Positions 26,585 to 35,951 of a stretch of DNA of 38,357 nt are shown one piece after another; position 1 is the stretch's first letter, and each line of letters starts with the position of its first letter. The notes below the pieces were generated by a model, which saw nothing but the letters and a program-made list of their open reading frames with translations, searched no databases and had not been told where the DNA came from. The translations under genes were made by a program, and so were the position numbers. This DNA is from Alphaproteobacteria bacterium RIFCSPLOWO2_01_FULL_40_26 (GTDB lineage: Bacteria; Pseudomonadota; Alphaproteobacteria; Rickettsiales; UBA1997). The stretch spans positions 1,432-39,788 of the forward strand of contig MEMO01000010.1 of assembly GCA_001767955.1 (NCBI GenBank). The letters run 5' to 3'.

Positions 26585-27577
26585 TCACACCATCATCCTT
26601 TTACGATTAGTATCAATCTCCTCAAACACCTCTTCCCATGTTCCGGTTGTTGAGGCTTTGCTATATTCTGTGACGCGATTTTCGAAAAAGTTTGTGTGTT
26701 CGACGCCGTTCAAAATTTCGTCAAGCCAGGGCAGTGGATTGATGTCAATCATGTAGATATCTTTGAGGCCAAGCTGGTTTAGGCGACGATCGGCAATGTA
26801 GCGAATATAGCGTTTCACCTCACGTGCCGTGAGGCCTTCAACATTTCCCATTTCAAAAGCAAGATCGATGAAAGCGTCTTCAAAATGTACGATAGTGGCG
26901 CAGGCTTCGTAAAGACGGCCTTTTAATTCTTCATCCCAAACTTCCGGATTTTCCTGCACGAAAGTTCTAAAAAGTTTGATGATGGAATTGGTGTGCAAAG
27001 TTTCGTCGCGTACTGACCAGGCCACGATTTGTCCCATGCCCTTCATTTTTCCGAAGCGTTGAAAATTTAACAGAATCGCAAAAGAAGCGAAAAGTTGTAA
27101 ACCTTCGGTGAAGCCACCGAATGCCGCAAGAGTAGTAGCTATATCCTTTTTGGTGCTAACGCCGAATTTGTGCATGAAATCATATTTGTCCTTCATCTCC
27201 TTGTATTTCATGAAGGACTGATATTCGGTTTCCGGCATGCCGATTGTATCAAGCAGATGCGAATAAGCAGCGATGTGAACAGTTTCCATATTGGAAAAAG
27301 CGGCGAGCATCATTTGCACTTCGGTTGGTTGAAACACGCGGGTGTAATTCTTCATGTAGCAATTATTCACCTCGATATCAGCTTGCGTGAAAAAACGGAA
27401 AATTTGTGTGAGAAGATTTTTTTCGCCGGCGGTCAGATTATGTTTCCAGTCGCGCACATCATCAGCTAAAGGCACTTCTTCCGGCAGCCAGTGAATTTGT
27501 TGTTGTTTGAGCCAGCAATCATAGGCCCAGGGATATTCGAAAGGTTTGTAAATTGGTTTGGCATCAAGGAGAGACAT
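26585..27577 (-). CDS. nrdB: Class I ribonucleotide reductase, beta subunit
   Basis: NrdB holds the di-iron tyrosyl radical that starts reduction of ribonucleotides by NrdA. All metal ligands and the radical tyrosine align by spacing with E. coli NrdB: Asp67, Glu98, His101, Tyr105, Glu158, Glu192 and His195 (E. coli Asp84, Glu115, His118, Tyr122, Glu204, Glu238, His241). So it is a radical-Tyr class I enzyme, not a Tyr-less variant. Length is 330 aa. nrdA is not in the window. Its upstream region is an inverted array of 7-bp repeats shared with the divergent peroxiredoxin gene. Its stop lies next to the repeat before modA. Confidence 0.96.
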   Translation of the reverse strand: MSLLDAKPIYKPFEYPWAYDCWLKQQQIHWLPEEVPLADDVRDWKHNLTAGEKNLLTQIFRFFTQADIEVNNCYMKNYTRVFQPTEVQMMLAAFSNMETVHIAAYSHLLDTIGMPETEYQSFMKYKEMKDKYDFMHKFGVSTKKDIATTLAAFGGFTEGLQLFASFAILLNFQRFGKMKGMGQIVAWSVRDETLHTNSIIKLFRTFVQENPEVWDEELKGRLYEACATIVHFEDAFIDLAFEMGNVEGLTAREVKRYIRYIADRRLNQLGLKDIYMIDINPLPWLDEILNGVEHTNFFENRVTEYSKASTTGTWEEVFEEIDTNRKRMMV

Positions 27578-27584
27578 AAAAAGA

Positions 27585-27674
27585 ATTTAAGATTTAGGAT
27601 TTAGAATTTAAGATTTAAAACCTGCAAGATACCAAAAAACTAAATCCTAAATCTTAAATCTTAAATCTTAAATT
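27585..27674. repeat. Inverted pair of 7-bp tandem arrays between nrdB and the peroxiredoxin gene
   Basis: Five ATTTAAG-type heptamers (27585-27619) face five complementary CTAAATC/TTAAATC heptamers (27640-27674) across a 20-bp spacer. Together they fill nearly all of the 98-bp divergent promoter region and end two bases before the peroxiredoxin ATG. Confidence 0.9.
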
Positions 27675-27675
27675 T

Positions 27676-28278
27676 ATGTCAGTTCTCGTCGGAAAAACAG
27701 CGCCGGATTTTACTGCTTCTGCAGTGATGCCAAACAATGAAATCAACGATAAATTCACCCTCTCTTCCTGTCTCAAGGGAAAGATTGGCGTGTTATTTTT
27801 CTATCCGCTTGATTTTACTTTTGTTTGCCCTTCGGAAATTATCGCTTTCGATAATCGTCTGAAAGAATTCAAAGATCGAGGTGCGGAAGTGATCGGTGTT
27901 TCGGTTGATTCAAAATACACTCACCTTGCCTGGAAAAACACCGCAATTGAGAAAGGTGGAATCGGTCAGGTGCAATATCCTTTGGTTGCTGATTTAACCA
28001 AAAACATTGCTCGTGATTATGATGTGTTGATGGGCGATGCCGTTGCTCTCCGTGGCACTTTTTTAATTGATCGGGAGTTTATTGTCCGCCATCAGCTTGT
28101 TAATGATCTTCCGCTTGGCAGAAACATTGATGAAGCCATTCGCATGGTTGATTCACTCAAATTTTTTCAGGAACATGGCGAAGTTTGTCCGGCCGGTTGG
28201 AACAAGGGTAAAAAAGGCATGAAAGCTGATGCCAAAGGTGTTGCGGATTATCTGGCCAGCAATGCGAAGAATTTATAG
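27676..28278 (+). CDS. Typical 2-Cys peroxiredoxin (AhpC/TSA family)
   Basis: The enzyme reduces hydrogen peroxide and organic peroxides using thiol donors. The peroxidatic Cys51 is in [14 protein letters not shown] and the resolving Cys171 in HGEVCPAGW; both are present, so it should act as a typical dimer. The 200-aa length is standard. The start at 27676 follows the heptamer array. The stop codon TAG is followed immediately by the GTG start of an RND pump, so the two genes are probably cotranscribed. Electron donor genes (ahpF, trx) are not adjacent. Confidence 0.95.
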   Translation: MSVLVGKTAPDFTASAVMPNNEINDKFTLSSCLKGKIGVLFFYPLDFTFVCPSEIIAFDNRLKEFKDRGAEVIGVSVDSKYTHLAWKNTAIEKGGIGQVQYPLVADLTKNIARDYDVLMGDAVALRGTFLIDREFIVRHQLVNDLPLGRNIDEAIRMVDSLKFFQEHGEVCPAGWNKGKKGMKADAKGVADYLASNAKNL

Positions 28279-31200
28279 GTGAATCTTACCGAACTCTCAA
28301 TCAAGCGTCCCGCCTTCATTACCAGCATGATGATCGCCATCATCACCATTGGTTTCATCTGTTTTAAAAAAATGAATGTTGACCTGTTTCCGCATGTCGA
28401 CATTCCGGTGATTTTTGTTGCTACAACTTACGAAGGCGCATCGCCCGCAGAGATTGAAAATCTCGTCACCAAACCTCTTGAAGATGAAATCAGCACCGTT
28501 TCTGGCATCAAAAAATTAATGTCGCGCAGTCTTAAGGACACAAGCCAGATCATCATTCAGCTTTATCAAAATACCGATATCAAATATGCCGAACAGCAGG
28601 TGCGCGACAAAATCAATCAGGCGCGTGGCAAACTTCCCGAAGATATCAAAGAGCCGGTGATTCGAAGAACCGATCCTGCCGACCAGCCAGTTGCAACTAT
28701 TGCGCTTTCCGCCGATTTGCCTGAAGGCGAATTGTTTGATCTTGCCGACAATTTTGTGCGTCCCCGAATTGAACAGGCCTTTAATGTTGGCATGGTTGAA
28801 ATTATGGGTGCGCGCAAGCGTGAGATTCAGATTCTGCTTGATTATGAGCTTTTGATGAAGCGCCACATTTCGCTTTCACAAATCAGACAACATCTCGCCA
28901 ATTCTGGGCAAAATGTCTCAATTGGAAAAAATGATGAAGGACGAAAAGAAAAAATTTTCCGCAATGTCAGCGAATTCAACGATCTTGCGCAGATTGAAAA
29001 TACCATCATCAATTTTCATGGCGATGAAGTCCCAACCAGAATTCGCGATGTTGGCGAAGTTGTCGACACTCTGGTTGATGAAAAATCGCGCGCTTTTTTG
29101 AATAACAAAAAATCACTGTTTCTTGTGGTTTATCGCCAGTCCGATGCCAATATCATCAAAGTGGTTGATGCAGTTAAAGAGCAGCTGAAAAAAATGGAAA
29201 AAGATTTTGCCGGCATGAAGGGAAATCCACAGGCGGGCATCACCAAAGACGCCAGCAAATACATCAGAAACAATGTCAAAGATATCAACGATGCCATCAT
29301 TTTAGCCGTGATTCTAACGGTTGCGACAGTGTTTTTCTTTCTCGGAAATCTGCGTGCTACCATCATCACTGCCATTGCTTTGCCAATTGCCCTGATTGGC
29401 TCTTTCATCATCATGTATGCGGCGGATTTTTCGATTAATGTGATTTCACTTCTGGCTTTAAGCCTTGCCGTTGGCCTTTTGGTTGATGATGCGATTGTGG
29501 TTGTCGAAAATATTTACCGCAAAATCGAGCAAGGCATGGCGCCAAAAGCCGCAGCAATCGCTTCTTCGAAGGAAATTCTGATGGCAGTTATTGCCATAAC
29601 AGCAGTGGTAATTTCGGTGTTTACGCCAATCTCATTCATGTCTGGAATTGTTGGTCAATATCTCAAGCAATTCGGCCTAACCATCTCCTTTGCCATGATG
29701 ATATCCTTGATAGTTGCAATCTCAATCGTCCCAGTTCTGTGCGCCTATCTTTCAGGAAAAACTAACGAAGCACGAAGCACGAAGCACGAAGCACGAGGCA
29801 CAAAACACGAAGCACGCCTAATGCAGCAAATCGAACAAAAATACGAAAACCTTCTGCTATTCTCGATCAACAATCCAAAAACAATCCTCCTCATCACCTT
29901 TGTGGTTTTGTTTTTCAGCGTCATTGCGCTCAAATTTGTGCCAAAAACCTTTATGGCCGAAAATGACAATGGCGAAATCATCGTCAGCATTGAGCTGCCA
30001 GCCGATGCCAGTTTGAATGCCACTTCCGAAACAATTCTTAAAATGGATGAAATCATCCGCCAAAATCCGGAAGTTTTGGTTTCTGCTGCAACATCAGGAA
30101 CAATGTCGAGTCAGGCCAATCGCGGCGAAATTTATGTCAAACTTAAAGCCAAAAGAAAGCGTGAAATCAGCACCACCGAATTCAAAGAAGTGCTAAGACA
30201 AAAATTCAGAGATTTCGCTTTCGCCAATCCAGCCGTAAAGGATTATGACCCAAGCGGCGGCGCTTCGCGTGGCCAACCTTTTAATTTGTTTTTGATTTCG
30301 GCAAATAACGAATCATTGACAAAATATGCCGATTTTTTGTGGGAAAAATTAAAACATGATTCGCGTCTAAAAGATGTTGATTCAAGCAACAAAGCCACGC
30401 GCAATGAATTTCGTGTTATTGTCAAAGATGATGTGGCGGAAATTTTTGGCGTTAATGCCAAAATGATTGGCGATGAGTTGCGTGGATTCGTTGAAGGATA
30501 TACGCCAGCCAAATTGCGTCAGAAAGGTTTGGAATATGATGTGCGTCTGCGCCTAAAGCCAGAGCAGCGCGATCTTGAAACCAGTTTCAACAAAATTTAT
30601 GTGCCAAATCTGAATTACAAACTGATCAGGCTTTCCGACGTTGCGGCAAGCGCGCAGGGCATTGAAGCGGCAACCATCAATCGCCAGGATCGTGGCCGCT
30701 ATGTTCAAATTACCGCCGGACTCGCTAAAGGTGTTGGTTTGGGCGATGTAATTGCCGATATTGAAAACAGGTTTGCCGAAGGTGAATTGAAGCTTCCATC
30801 CGATGTGCGCCACAGCTTTTCCGGCGATTCGGAAAATATGCAGGATATGCAAAGTTCGATGAAGTTTGCGCTGATTATTGCCATAATTTTTATCTATCTG
30901 ATTTTGAGCAGTCTTTACGAATCTTTCATTACCCCTTTCACCATTTTGCTGGCGCTGCCTTTGGCATTTTGTGGCGCGTTCTACGCGCTTTTTATTACCG
31001 GCGCTTCGGTGAATATTTTCACCATGCTTGGCATTTTTATGCTGGTTGGCGTTGCGGGAAAAAATTCAATTTTGCTGATTGATTTTGCCAATCGTCTTCT
31101 TGAGCAGGGTAAATCAAGAAATGAAGCCATGATAATGGCCGGAAAAATGCGTTTGCGCCCAATTTTAATGACATCCTTCGCCCTGATTGCCGGCACTCTA

Positions 31201-31377
31201 CCAATTGCCATCGGCTTTAGCGAAACCGCATCAAGCCGCACCGCCATGGGCATCGCCATCATTGGCGGTTTGATTTCTTCAACTATTTTAACATTGGTAG
31301 TAGTGCCCGCGGTGTTTAGCTACATTGATCGCTTTAGGGTTTGGATAAAGGCAAGATTAGAAAAAATTGTAGAATGA
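28279..31377 (+). CDS. RND-family efflux pump inner membrane transporter (AcrB/HAE1 type)
   Basis: The protein is a proton-driven exporter that, with a periplasmic adaptor and TolC, ejects drugs or lipophilic molecules. The GTG start at 28279 is directly after the peroxiredoxin stop and begins NLTELSIKRPAFITSMMIAI. Typical motifs include FPHVDIPVIFVATTYEGASP, GLLVDDAIVVVENIYRKIEQ (TM4 with the proton-relay Asp-Asp) and VGVAGKNSILLIDFANRL (TM10 Lys). The length, 1032 aa, is standard. Between TM6 and TM7, residues about 497-512 (EARSTKHEARGTKHEAR) are read from GAAGCAC heptamer repeats. No adaptor (MFP) gene is adjacent; the TolC-family gene at 9028 is a possible outer partner. Confidence 0.93.
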   Translation: MNLTELSIKRPAFITSMMIAIITIGFICFKKMNVDLFPHVDIPVIFVATTYEGASPAEIENLVTKPLEDEISTVSGIKKLMSRSLKDTSQIIIQLYQNTDIKYAEQQVRDKINQARGKLPEDIKEPVIRRTDPADQPVATIALSADLPEGELFDLADNFVRPRIEQAFNVGMVEIMGARKREIQILLDYELLMKRHISLSQIRQHLANSGQNVSIGKNDEGRKEKIFRNVSEFNDLAQIENTIINFHGDEVPTRIRDVGEVVDTLVDEKSRAFLNNKKSLFLVVYRQSDANIIKVVDAVKEQLKKMEKDFAGMKGNPQAGITKDASKYIRNNVKDINDAIILAVILTVATVFFFLGNLRATIITAIALPIALIGSFIIMYAADFSINVISLLALSLAVGLLVDDAIVVVENIYRKIEQGMAPKAAAIASSKEILMAVIAITAVVISVFTPISFMSGIVGQYLKQFGLTISFAMMISLIVAISIVPVLCAYLSGKTNEARSTKHEARGTKHEARLMQQIEQKYENLLLFSINNPKTILLITFVVLFFSVIALKFVPKTFMAENDNGEIIVSIELPADASLNATSETILKMDEIIRQNPEVLVSAATSGTMSSQANRGEIYVKLKAKRKREISTTEFKEVLRQKFRDFAFANPAVKDYDPSGGASRGQPFNLFLISANNESLTKYADFLWEKLKHDSRLKDVDSSNKATRNEFRVIVKDDVAEIFGVNAKMIGDELRGFVEGYTPAKLRQKGLEYDVRLRLKPEQRDLETSFNKIYVPNLNYKLIRLSDVAASAQGIEAATINRQDRGRYVQITAGLAKGVGLGDVIADIENRFAEGELKLPSDVRHSFSGDSENMQDMQSSMKFALIIAIIFIYLILSSLYESFITPFTILLALPLAFCGAFYALFITGASVNIFTMLGIFMLVGVAGKNSILLIDFANRLLEQGKSRNEAMIMAGKMRLRPILMTSFALIAGTLPIAIGFSETASSRTAMGIAIIGGLISSTILTLVVVPAVFSYIDRFRVWIKARLEKIVE
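29767..29815. repeat. Seven GAAGCAC-type heptamers inside the RND pump gene
   Basis: Four perfect GAAGCAC units are followed by GAGGCAC, AAAACAC and GAAGCAC. Gain or loss of one unit would shift the reading frame; three units would keep it. The current length keeps the frame open. Confidence 0.9.
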
Positions 31378-31383
31378 TTTTCT

Positions 31384-32178
31384 TCAAACAAGGACATCAC
31401 GCATTCCATAAAATCCAGGTTGTTTCGCTGATCCCCAAATTGCAGCACGGATTGCGCCTTTGGCAAAAATATCGCGGTTGGAGGCTTTGTGGGTGAGTTC
31501 GATTCTTTCACCGTCGCCGGCGAAAATTACGCTGTGATCGCCGATGACATCGCCGCCGCGAAGAGTGGCAAAGCCGATTTCGCCCTTGATTCTTTTGGCA
31601 TCTTTTCCGGAGCGGATAGTTGTGCCGACTTTTTGCAAATCAACATTGCGGCCTTTTGCAGCAGCGGCGCCGAGAGAAAATGCGGTGCCGGAAGGGGCGT
31701 CAACTTTGTTTCGGTGATGCATTTCAACAATTTCAATATCGAAATCATCATGCAAAATTGCCGCGGCTTTCTCGACAAAATTCATCAATAGATTTACGCC
31801 CAAAGACATGTTGGAAGACCAGATGATCACTGTATTTTGTGCATAAGAAGCAAATTTCTGTTTCTCTTCTTCAGAAAAACCGGTTGTGCCACAAACCAGG
31901 ATTTTCCTGTTTTCGGCACATTTTGCCGCGATTTGCAGGCTTAAAGATGGTGAAGAAAAATCAATCACCGCATCAAGCGATTGCACAAACTGATCAATAT
32001 CGGCGGTCATTTTTGTGCCAGTTTTTTCAAAACCAAGAAACTCGCCCAAATCATCATTTTCATGTCCAAAACCTTGACGTACCAAAGCTGATGCAAGCTC
32101 AACAACCGCATCTTGTAAAATAAAAGTGGCAATGGTGCGACCCATTCTGCCGGTAATTCCCGTAATTCCGATTTTCAT
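31384..32178 (-). CDS. dapB: 4-hydroxy-tetrahydrodipicolinate reductase
   Basis: DapB carries out the NAD(P)H-dependent second step of the lysine/diaminopimelate branch, needed for peptidoglycan and lysine. The dinucleotide-binding GITGITGRMGRTIATFI opens the protein. The catalytic and substrate loop EMHHRNKVDAPSGTA is complete, with the His-His pair and the Lys, followed by SLGAAAAKG. Length, 264 aa, is typical. It is convergent with the RND pump (six bases between stops, no terminator seen) and divergent from gyrA, sharing a 87-bp upstream gap. Confidence 0.96.
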   Translation of the reverse strand: MKIGITGITGRMGRTIATFILQDAVVELASALVRQGFGHENDDLGEFLGFEKTGTKMTADIDQFVQSLDAVIDFSSPSLSLQIAAKCAENRKILVCGTTGFSEEEKQKFASYAQNTVIIWSSNMSLGVNLLMNFVEKAAAILHDDFDIEIVEMHHRNKVDAPSGTAFSLGAAAAKGRNVDLQKVGTTIRSGKDAKRIKGEIGFATLRGGDVIGDHSVIFAGDGERIELTHKASNRDIFAKGAIRAAIWGSAKQPGFYGMRDVLV

Positions 32179-32186
32179 ATTTTATC

Positions 32187-32216
32187 TTGCACTTGAAGCG
32201 AGGAAGGCGCTAAATT
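32187..32216 (+). promoter_or_regulatory. Candidate gyrA promoter
   Basis: TTGCAC (32187-32192), 18-bp spacer, TAAATT (32211-32216) lie about 50 bp upstream of the gyrA ATG at 32266. This is a pattern match only. Confidence 0.3.
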
Positions 32217-32265
32217 TCGCACCTCGTCTGCTCTTGTCAAATTTAAAATCACAAAACTTATCAAA

Positions 32266-35073
32266 ATGACTAATCAAAACGTTATCTCGATTGCTACCGG
32301 AAAAGATATTCAGCCAGTTTCGCTAGTCTCGGAAATGAAAAAATCCTATCTCGATTATGCCATGAGCGTGATCGTTGCGCGCGCAATTCCTGATGTTTGT
32401 GATGGCTTGAAACCAGTGCATCGCCGCATTCTTTATGCGATGTATGAAGGTTCTTACGATTACAACAAACCCTTCAAAAAATCGGCGAGAATTGTTGGTG
32501 AAGTGATGGGTAAATATCACCCACATGGTGATGCGCCGATTTACGAATCACTGGTTCGCATGGCGCAGGATTTTTCAATGCGTGTGCCATTGATTGACGG
32601 GCAGGGAAATTTTGGTTCGATTGATGATGATCCGCCTGCCGCAATGCGTTATACCGAATCGCGTCTCGAAAAAATTTCTCACACCATGCTTGATGATCTC
32701 GACAAGGACACTGTCGATTTCATGCCCAATTATGACGGCAATGAAAGAGAGCCAAAAATTCTGCCATCACGTTTTCCCAATTTGTTGGTGAATGGTTCAG
32801 GCGGCATTGCTGTTGGTATGGCCACCAACATTCCGCCGCACAATTTGGGTGAGGTGATTGATGCTTGCATCGCTTATATCGACAATAACGAAATCACCAT
32901 TGACGACATCATCAAAATTGTTCCCGGTCCCGATTTTCCAACCGGCGGAATCATTCTTGGAAGAAGCGGTTTTGATTCAGCAGCTCGCACCGGACGCGGT
33001 TCTGTAGTGATGCGTGGCAAACATAAAATTGAAAAAAGAACCAGCGGCAAAGTTGCAATCATCATCTCCGAAATTCCTTACCAAGTCAACAAAGCCAAGC
33101 TTGTAGAAAAAATCGCCGATCTGGTGAAAGAGAAAAGAATCGAAGGCATCACCGATTTGCGCGATGAATCTGACCGCGACGGAATCCGCGTCGTTATTGA
33201 GTTACGCAAAGATGCCATGGAAGAAGTTATCGTCAATCAGCTCTACAGTTTCACTGAATTGCAATGCAATTTCAGCGTCAACATGCTGGCGTTGAATCGT
33301 GGCCAACCGCAAACTATGAATTTGCTCGATGTTATTCGCATTTTCACCAATTTTCGCGAAGAAGTGACAACACGCCGCACCAATTTTTTACTCAGCAAGG
33401 CGCGCGATAAAACTCACATCTTGATCGGCCTGGCTGTAGCGGTGGCAAATATTGATGAAATTGTCGAACTCATCAGAAAATCAAAAGATGTCAATGAAGC
33501 CAAAGAAAAACTACTCGCCAAATCCTGGCCAGTCGGGATTGTAGAGGCAATGATCAAGCTGGTGCAAGATCGGGGCAATATCATCAAAGCCGGCAAATTC
33601 CATTTCACCGAAATTCAGGCTAAAGCCATTCTCGAAATGCGCCTGGCGCGCCTCACCGGCCTTGAAATGGAAAAAATCGGCGATGAGTTAAAAACTCTTG
33701 CCGTTGAAATTCAGCACTATCTTGAACTGCTTTCCAACCGCAAAAAAATGATGGAATTGGTAAAAAAAGAATTGCTCGAAGTTAAAGAACAATTCGCCAC
33801 ACCGCGCCGCTCAAATATTGAGGAAAGCGAGTTCGAGGTTGATATCGAAGATTTAATTCCAAAAGAAGAAATGGTGGTAGTGGCCACGATGAATGGCTAT
33901 ATCAAGCGCGTGCCGCTTTCATCATATCGCGCGCAACGCAGAGGTGGCAAGGGTCGCAGTGCTATGGATGTTCGCGATGAAGATGTGACCACTGACATTT
34001 TTGCCACCAATACTCACACGCCAATTTTGTTTTTTTCCAACAAAGGAAAAGTTTATCGCCTCAAAACTTACAAACTGCCGCTCGGCACGCCGCAAGCTCG
34101 CGGACGTGCGTTGGTCAATCTTTTGCCACTTGAGCAGGATGAAAAAATCTCAACAATTCTCGCTTTGCCGGAAGATGAAAATAAATGGAAAGATTTGAGC
34201 ATTGCCTTTGCCACATCTCACGGCGATGTGCGCCGCAACTCGATGGATCAGTTTGTTGATATTCGTTCAAGCGGCAAAATCGCCATGAAGCTTGAAGCCG
34301 ATCAAGCCTTGATTGGCGTGGCTTTATGCACTGAACAGGATGACATTCTGCTTTCAACAAAAGATGGAAAATGCATCAGATTTCCAGTGGCAAAATTGCG
34401 CGTTTTCCAAAGTCGAAACTCTACCGGCGTGCGTGGTATCAAGTTTGAATCTGGCAATAAAGTGATTGCCATGTCAGTTCTAAAACATGCCGGCGAAGAT
34501 TCTGAAATTAAGGATAAATATCTCAGCATCAATCTCGAGAAGCGCATGGCCTTGCGCGATGCCTTGTTGCACAATAAACGCCTCAAGGAAAATCCGTCTG
34601 ATGATTTATTACTGCAGCCAAAAGAAGTGCCGCAAATCAAGACTGATCTACCTCAAAGCAAGATTGAAGAAATGGCCGAGGTCGAAGAATTTATTCTAAC
34701 CATTACCGAAAATGGTTATGGCAAACGTTCTTCCGCTTATGAATATCGCGTCACAAACCGCGGTGGAAGCGGTATTACCAACATCATTACCTCCAAACGC
34801 AACGGCAATGTGGTGGCGAGTTTTCCGGTTGAGGTAAAAGATCACGTCATGATTATCACAAACAAAGGCACATTGATTCGCACTGAAGTTGATTCCGTAA
34901 GGATTTCCGGCCGCAATACACAAGGTGTTACACTCATCAAAACCAAAGACGAGACCGTAGTTTCAGTCGCCAGAATCGCCCACACTGGCAACAAGGAAGT
35001 TGATGAGGCGGAAACTGGTGAGGAAATTTCTGAAAAATTACAAGAAGTCGAATCTGCTGCGCCATCGGAATAA
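32266..35073 (+). CDS. gyrA: DNA gyrase subunit A
   Basis: GyrA cuts and rejoins DNA in the gyrase heterotetramer that introduces negative supercoils. The catalytic Tyr129 is in [10 protein letters not shown]. The GyrA box QRRGGKG is present in the C-terminal beta-pinwheel domain, separating it from ParC. The breakage-reunion region [19 protein letters not shown] is intact. In the quinolone-determining region [10 protein letters not shown], the position of E. coli Ser83 is Ala (Ala90 here) and that of Asp87 is Glu (Glu94). Ala at this site is common in alphaproteobacteria. Length is 935 aa. A Bro-N gene follows after 32 bp. Confidence 0.97.
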   Translation: MTNQNVISIATGKDIQPVSLVSEMKKSYLDYAMSVIVARAIPDVCDGLKPVHRRILYAMYEGSYDYNKPFKKSARIVGEVMGKYHPHGDAPIYESLVRMAQDFSMRVPLIDGQGNFGSIDDDPPAAMRYTESRLEKISHTMLDDLDKDTVDFMPNYDGNEREPKILPSRFPNLLVNGSGGIAVGMATNIPPHNLGEVIDACIAYIDNNEITIDDIIKIVPGPDFPTGGIILGRSGFDSAARTGRGSVVMRGKHKIEKRTSGKVAIIISEIPYQVNKAKLVEKIADLVKEKRIEGITDLRDESDRDGIRVVIELRKDAMEEVIVNQLYSFTELQCNFSVNMLALNRGQPQTMNLLDVIRIFTNFREEVTTRRTNFLLSKARDKTHILIGLAVAVANIDEIVELIRKSKDVNEAKEKLLAKSWPVGIVEAMIKLVQDRGNIIKAGKFHFTEIQAKAILEMRLARLTGLEMEKIGDELKTLAVEIQHYLELLSNRKKMMELVKKELLEVKEQFATPRRSNIEESEFEVDIEDLIPKEEMVVVATMNGYIKRVPLSSYRAQRRGGKGRSAMDVRDEDVTTDIFATNTHTPILFFSNKGKVYRLKTYKLPLGTPQARGRALVNLLPLEQDEKISTILALPEDENKWKDLSIAFATSHGDVRRNSMDQFVDIRSSGKIAMKLEADQALIGVALCTEQDDILLSTKDGKCIRFPVAKLRVFQSRNSTGVRGIKFESGNKVIAMSVLKHAGEDSEIKDKYLSINLEKRMALRDALLHNKRLKENPSDDLLLQPKEVPQIKTDLPQSKIEEMAEVEEFILTITENGYGKRSSAYEYRVTNRGGSGITNIITSKRNGNVVASFPVEVKDHVMIITNKGTLIRTEVDSVRISGRNTQGVTLIKTKDETVVSVARIAHTGNKEVDEAETGEEISEKLQEVESAAPSE

Positions 35074-35105
35074 ATTTATTTTAACCTCTAACTCAAAAAC
35101 CCATT

Positions 35106-35951
35106 ATGAAAACACAAAATCTCGACACCAAAATTTCACTCTTCAAAGGTAAAAAAATCAGAAAAACTTTTCATGAAAATGAGTGGTATTTTTCTGCAAT
35201 TGATGTTGTCGAGACATTAACAGATAGCGCAAATCCGCGTGATTACTGGTTTAAAATGAAGACCAGAGTTGAAGATGAAGAAAAACTTCAACTGTCGACA
35301 ATTTGTCGACAGTTGAAGTTGGAAGCGCCTGATGGAAAAATGCGCGACACCGATTGCGCCAACACCGAAGGCATTTTCCGTATCATTCAATCCATCCCCT
35401 CACCCAAAACCGAACCTTTCAAACGCTGGCTTGCCAAAGTTGGATTTGAGCGCGTGCAGGAAATTGAAAATCCCGAACTCGCCACTAAACGCACACGAAT
35501 GCTCTACAGACTCAAAGGCTATTCCGACGATTGGATTGAAAAAAGAATGCGCGGCATTGCGATTCGCGAGGAATTAACCGACGAATGGAAAAAACGCGGC
35601 GCTGATGAAAATTGCGATTATGAAATTTTGACTGCTGAAATTTCGAAAGCGACTTTCGGGTTAACGCCTTCGGAATACAAGAAACATAAGGGCTTGAAGC
35701 GTGAGAATTTACGCGATCATATGGATGATTTCGAACTAATTTTTAACATGCTTGGCGAACGCTCATCTACTGAGATTCACCGTAATGAAAATTCCCGTGG
35801 CGTAAAAAAATTGAAAGCAGATTCCAAAATTGGTGGCAAAATTGCCGGCAATGCACGAAAGGAATTGGAGAAAAAACTAGGCAGATCAGTTGTTTCAAAA
35901 CAAAATTTTCTGCCAAAAAAATTGAATAAAAAACTCGAAGGAATTTTCTAA
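35106..35951 (+). CDS. Bro-N domain protein (phage antirepressor/DinD-like family)
   Basis: The N-terminus (ISLFKGKKIRKTFHENEWYF) and the following SAIDVVETLTDSANPRDYW form a Bro-N-like DNA-binding domain. SIPSPKTEPFKRWLAKVGFE and the ATKRTRMLYRLKGYSDDWI segment follow. The C-terminal half, with YKKHKGLKRENLRDHMDDFE and AGNARKELEKKLGRSVVSKQ, resembles the C-terminus of DinD-type proteins. Such proteins occur in phages and as stand-alone bacterial genes. Here it sits between gyrA (32-bp gap) and gatB (next base after its stop), so it is probably transcribed with them. A 37-bp perfect palindrome lies inside. The cellular role is unknown; a response to DNA damage or prophage origin are possibilities. 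Confidence 0.82.
   Translation: MKTQNLDTKISLFKGKKIRKTFHENEWYFSAIDVVETLTDSANPRDYWFKMKTRVEDEEKLQLSTICRQLKLEAPDGKMRDTDCANTEGIFRIIQSIPSPKTEPFKRWLAKVGFERVQEIENPELATKRTRMLYRLKGYSDDWIEKRMRGIAIREELTDEWKKRGADENCDYEILTAEISKATFGLTPSEYKKHKGLKRENLRDHMDDFELIFNMLGERSSTEIHRNENSRGVKKLKADSKIGGKIAGNARKELEKKLGRSVVSKQNFLPKKLNKKLEGIF
35284..35320. repeat. Perfect 18-bp inverted repeat inside the Bro-N gene
   Basis: AACTTCAACTGTCGACAA, one base, then its exact complement. It encodes QLSTICRQLKL in frame. It could form a strong RNA hairpin within the gene or be an operator. Confidence 0.92.

Noticed and set aside
27585-27674. Possible origin of replication (AT-rich iterons)
   Set aside because: The 7-bp units lack DnaA-box character and no replication initiation genes are nearby.
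28279-31377. RND gene as a pseudogene because of heptamer repeats
   Set aside because: The frame is open over the entire 1032 codons and all key motifs are present.
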